This document shows positions 63,603 through 64,000 of a stretch of DNA of 64,000 nt, in pieces (the first letter of the stretch is position 1; the number at the start of each line of letters is the position of its first letter). The notes below the pieces were generated by a model. That model was not told where the DNA came from, did not search any database, and saw nothing but the letters and a program-made list of their open reading frames with translations. The stretch lies in assembly GCA_950097015.1 (NCBI GenBank), contig CATNEN010000009.1, positions 932,501-996,500 on the forward strand. Reading direction: 5' to 3'. The DNA is from Macrostomum hystrix. Taxonomy: Eukaryota > Platyhelminthes > Macrostomidae. Both the position numbers and the translations under genes were made by a program.

Positions 63603-63904
63603 CTGCAGATTAACGAGTCTTTGTTAGTCAATGTTAGTGCTCAATTACAAAGTTCCAACCTTCTTCTAGGCTTAGTACTATACTCGTATAGTGAATTATA
63701 GCGAATCTACCAAGGAGTAGTGATTGAATGATTTTTCAATCATTTAAATAAAAACTAATTTTCTAAAATTAATTCTAATGAGGAGTTTAGAGTTCAAAAT
63801 GTTCACCACTTCGCTTTCAGCTAGCCGGTGAGCGGTGAGACAGCAAAGCCAGCTAAAGGTGCATCTATAAGCCGAACAGCAGCCCCCACCCAGACTGTAA
63901 GAAA
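63603..63904. other. Gap between phospholipid scramblase and eL20
   Basis: AT-rich unique sequence. It holds the scramblase intron and, at its right end, the eL20 leader with CCCACCCAG and ACTGTAAG acceptor-like sites before the ATG. Missing scramblase exons were not seen here. Confidence 0.4.
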
Positions 63905-64000
63905 ATGCGCGCCCGCGGCATGCTGAAGGAGTACCGGGTGGTCGGTCGCCGACTGCCGTCCGCGGCAGTGCCGCAGCCGCCGCTGTACGAGATGCGCATC
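63905..64000 (+). CDS. RPL18A: 60S ribosomal protein eL20 (RPL18A), 5' part
   Basis: Thirty-two codons are present before the window ends: MRARGMLKEYRVVGRRLPSA, then PQPPLYEMRI. This matches the start of eL20, including the conserved LKEYRVVGR and PPLY-MRI. ATG is preceded by GTAAGAAA, just after acceptor-like sequence. It is transcribed away from the scramblase gene. Confidence 0.92.
   Translation, partial: MRARGMLKEYRVVGRRLPSAAVPQPPLYEMRI

Overview
The window is animal nuclear DNA: genes split by GT-AG introns, two cytosolic ribosomal proteins, TFIID, NF-Y, nuclear-pore, spliceosome and ER-degradation factors, tRNA-derived SINEs and retrotransposon debris. The best fit is a free-living flatworm, possibly Macrostomum-like. 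The grounds are GC-rich compact coding exons in AT-rich flanks, extreme minisatellite density, a BEL/Pao remnant, and several genes whose first exon starts at a 3' splice site but has no ATG, as expected if a spliced leader ending in AUG is trans-spliced on. The species call is an inference.

Layout. 0-5 kb: dead BEL/Pao end, a coiled-coil ORF, and a plus-strand Mab-21/cGAS-like nucleotidyltransferase whose 3' end runs into a 28-bp array. 5.7-7.9 kb: an unrecognised 724-aa single-exon gene (minus). 8.5-14 kb: long tandem arrays, a SINE, and a small predicted secreted protein whose intron is wholly made of a 50-bp repeat. 15-27 kb (all minus): TAF10, NUP58, CWC25, IDI1 and BLOC1S6, separated or interrupted by arrays. 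29-38 kb (minus): an ARG1/dnj-16-type J-protein, NF-YC and LYRM7/MZM1. 31-35 kb and 38-41 kb are AT-rich and gene-poor; the second holds a foldback element. 41-49 kb: a PAN+LamG-like secreted protein, a broken paralogous fragment, an EEP-nuclease-fold protein and an orphan exon. 49-54 kb: AT-rich, with an inverted repeat, a 1-kb TIR element with a clear 9-bp target duplication, and another orphan exon. 54-60 kb (plus): EDEM1-like GH47 protein, eL37 and an EFCAB14-like membrane protein. 62.6-64 kb: phospholipid scramblase (minus) and the start of eL20/RPL18A (plus).

The genes are mostly unrelated housekeeping genes, with no operon or pathway cluster. What unifies the window is repeat architecture: nearly every gene has a minisatellite in an intron or just outside its first or last exon. 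Three of these arrays have units that begin GT and end AG, like tandem mini-introns. Exon joins given here were placed by hand from splice consensus, phase and family similarity. They are predictions, but the coding lengths of EDEM1, IDI1, the J-protein, NF-YC, the LamG protein, the Mab-21 protein and the small secreted protein all close in frame.
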